Positions 7,055-7,598 of a stretch of DNA of 7,598 bases are shown here, piece by piece. The first letter of the stretch is position 1; the number at the start of each line of letters is the position of its first letter. Under the pieces are notes generated by a model. The model saw only the letters and a list, made by a program, of their open reading frames with translations, was not told the DNA's origin and ran no database searches. This DNA is from Zymomonas sp. (GTDB lineage: Bacteria; Pseudomonadota; Alphaproteobacteria; Sphingomonadales; Sphingomonadaceae), in the NCBI GenBank assembly GCA_027489105.1, contig JAIYAJ010000050.1, forward strand, positions 1 through 7,598, read 5' to 3'. A program made the translations under genes and the position numbers.

Positions 7055-7110
7055 ATCTCCGCGCAATCCCGGATTGCCGCCATGCGGCGGCGGGCATAGG
7101 GCGGGGAGAT
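7055..7110 (+). promoter_or_regulatory. Potential structured leader hiding a ribosome binding site, upstream of paralog 2
   Basis: ATCTCCGC (7055-7062) can pair with GCGGGGAGAT (7101-7110), leaving two bulged G bases. This encloses a hairpin GCAATC-CCG-GATTGC (7063-7077) and a second possible hairpin GCCGC-CAT-GCGGC (7076-7088) that shares two bases with the first. The 3' arm contains GGGGAG (7103-7108), the apparent ribosome binding site of the 33-codon leader ORF, so folding would limit its translation. I see no match to a known riboswitch class. In GC-rich DNA such pairings can arise by chance. Confidence 0.35.
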
Positions 7111-7114
7111 CATT

Positions 7115-7216
7115 ATGTGTCCACAGCACGCTTTGTTCGCCTTGCGGTGGCCTTGGCTCCCCCGAAAAATGCCGACCCATCCGGGAGATTGGTTATGCGT
7201 AGCTTTCGTAAAGTAG
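7115..7216 (+). CDS. 33-codon leader ORF overlapping the start of Gly/Ala-rich paralog 2
   Basis: An ATG at 7115 has GGGGAG (7103-7108) six bases upstream, a stronger site than many real genes here. The 33-residue peptide begins MCPQHALFALRWPWLPRK, contains three Trp, and stops at TAG 7214-7216, 20 bases inside the Gly/Ala-rich gene but in a different frame. It could be a leader peptide or a translational coupling device, or be untranslated. The peptide does not resemble anything I know. Confidence 0.3.
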   Translation: MCPQHALFALRWPWLPRKMPTHPGDWLCVAFVK

Positions 7217-7598
7217 CGGCTTCTGTTGCGATCCTTGCGGTCATATCTGCGCCCGTGATTGCGGCCGTTGCACCCACCGGCGCGACGACGATGACCAAGG
7301 AGGCCATCAAGGCGATCGGCTCCAGGATGCGCGCCGGCGTCGTGATGAAGCTCGGCAAGCGCGTCAACAAGAAGAATGTTGAGCTGGCCCAGGCCGCAGG
7401 TGCCGGTGCTGGCGCTTTCGGAAGTGGTGCTGGCGCTGGTGCTGGTGCTGGCGCTGGTGCTGGTGCTGGTGCCGGTGCTGGTGCTGGTGCTGGTGCTGGT
7501 GCTGGTGCGAGCGCAGGCGCGGCTGGCGCAGCCGGTGCTGGTGCCGCCGGAGCAGGCGCGGCCGGAGCCGCTGCTGGGGGTATCGGTGTTGGTGCAAC
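7195..7598 (+). CDS. Secreted Gly/Ala-rich silk-like protein, paralog 2 (3' end outside window)
   Basis: This is the second copy of the family, cut by the right edge after 134 codons. ATG 7195 is preceded by GGGAG with seven-base spacing. Residues 1-24 form a signal peptide (MRSFRKVAASVAILAVISAP, probable cleavage after VIAA). Residues about 34-66 are the same basic core as in paralog 1 (KLGKRVNKKNVELAQ). The rest is Gly/Ala: residues 78-105 alternate strictly as 14 Gly-Ala dipeptides, followed by looser AGAAGAGAAGAG-type sequence and then AAAGGIGVGA, which matches the start of the last segment of paralog 1. By that match roughly 25 more residues are expected beyond the window. Strict (GA)n is the beta-sheet-forming motif of silk fibroin by established knowledge; whether it assembles here is inference. 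The function is unknown. It is separated from paralog 1 by a terminator, a likely promoter and a foldable leader. Confidence 0.8.
   Translation, partial: MRSFRKVAASVAILAVISAPVIAAVAPTGATTMTKEAIKAIGSRMRAGVVMKLGKRVNKKNVELAQAAGAGAGAFGSGAGAGAGAGAGAGAGAGAGAGAGAGAGASAGAAGAAGAGAAGAGAAGAAAGGIGVGA
7309..7392 (+). repeat. Direct repeat, copy 2: conserved basic core of the Gly/Ala-rich paralogs
   Basis: This is the partner of 6603-6686 (78 of 84 bases identical). It lies in the same position relative to the start codon apart from one extra codon upstream of it. Confidence 0.85.
7426..7509 (+). repeat. Hexanucleotide GGTGCT-type tandem repeat encoding (Gly-Ala)14
   Basis: Fourteen consecutive six-base units of the form GG(T/C)GC(T/C/G) run in frame, most of them exactly GGTGCT. 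Copy-number change by replication slippage would add or remove Gly-Ala pairs without frameshift. Confidence 0.9.

Noticed and set aside
7041..7114. Known riboswitch class upstream of paralog 2
   Set aside because: The stretch can fold, but I could not match conserved motifs of a described class, so it is reported only as a candidate structured leader.
6458..7180. Minus-strand Pro/Ala-rich frame of 240 codons across paralog 1
   Set aside because: It is the antisense of Gly/Ala codons and runs through the intrinsic terminator and intergenic region; paralog 1 on the plus strand explains the sequence.
6753..7509. Repeat-containing stretch as a possible CRISPR array
   Set aside because: The repeats are short, in frame, contiguous and without unique spacers, and they encode Gly/Ala low-complexity protein. 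No cas genes are present.
7364..7597. Minus-strand His/Gln-repeat frame
   Set aside because: It is the reverse reading of the GGTGCT repeat. The plus-strand frame has a start, a ribosome site, a signal peptide and a conserved paralog.

Overview
This is a GC-rich window, with strongly GC-biased third codon positions, from what is most likely an alphaproteobacterium. Sphingomonadales is my best guess, based on overall style: a divergent M61-type peptidase with a PDZ domain, a Tat-exported type B carboxylesterase, and a priming sugar transferase of the sphingan/exopolysaccharide kind. This is inference, as no rRNA or marker gene is present. There are no tRNA genes, insertion sequences or CRISPR arrays that I can support.

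Layout. Left part, plus strand: the 3' portion of a gluzincin metallopeptidase with a C-terminal PDZ domain (cut by the left edge, ends at 1520). A short ORF of RTX calcium-binding nonapeptides follows (1551-2216). It lies in the same reading frame as the peptidase, and only one TAG codon separates the two. Middle part, minus strand, read right to left: a membrane-bound polyprenyl-phosphate sugar-1-phosphate transferase that would start exopolysaccharide synthesis (6223-4901), a PPP-family metallophosphatase (4761-3991) and a Tat-exported carboxylesterase (3883-2327). The esterase converges on the RTX ORF. Right part, plus strand, divergent from the sugar transferase: two tandem paralogous small secreted proteins (6492-6926, and 7195 to the right edge, incomplete). 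Each has a signal peptide, a nearly invariant basic core of about 30 residues and a long Gly/Ala-rich tail. The second carries 14 uninterrupted Gly-Ala dipeptides, like the crystalline motif of silk fibroin, encoded by a GGTGCT-type hexanucleotide repeat.

The right part is the most interesting. Both Gly/Ala genes are preceded by a short ORF with its own ribosome binding site that overlaps the start codon of the Gly/Ala gene (8 codons with a GTGA overlap before the first, 33 codons before the second). A good intrinsic terminator closes the first gene. The leader of the second can be folded into a structure that hides the ribosome binding site of its short ORF. I did not recognise the Gly/Ala proteins as a named family. 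Their position beside a priming glycosyltransferase suggests, but does not show, a surface or matrix role.

How the genes may work together: most of the products are predicted to act in the envelope or outside the cell (peptidase, RTX remnant, esterase, sugar transferase, Gly/Ala proteins). The window therefore reads as an envelope/surface-related neighbourhood rather than one tight pathway. The three minus-strand genes are separated by gaps of 107-139 bases, so a single operon is possible but not evident.
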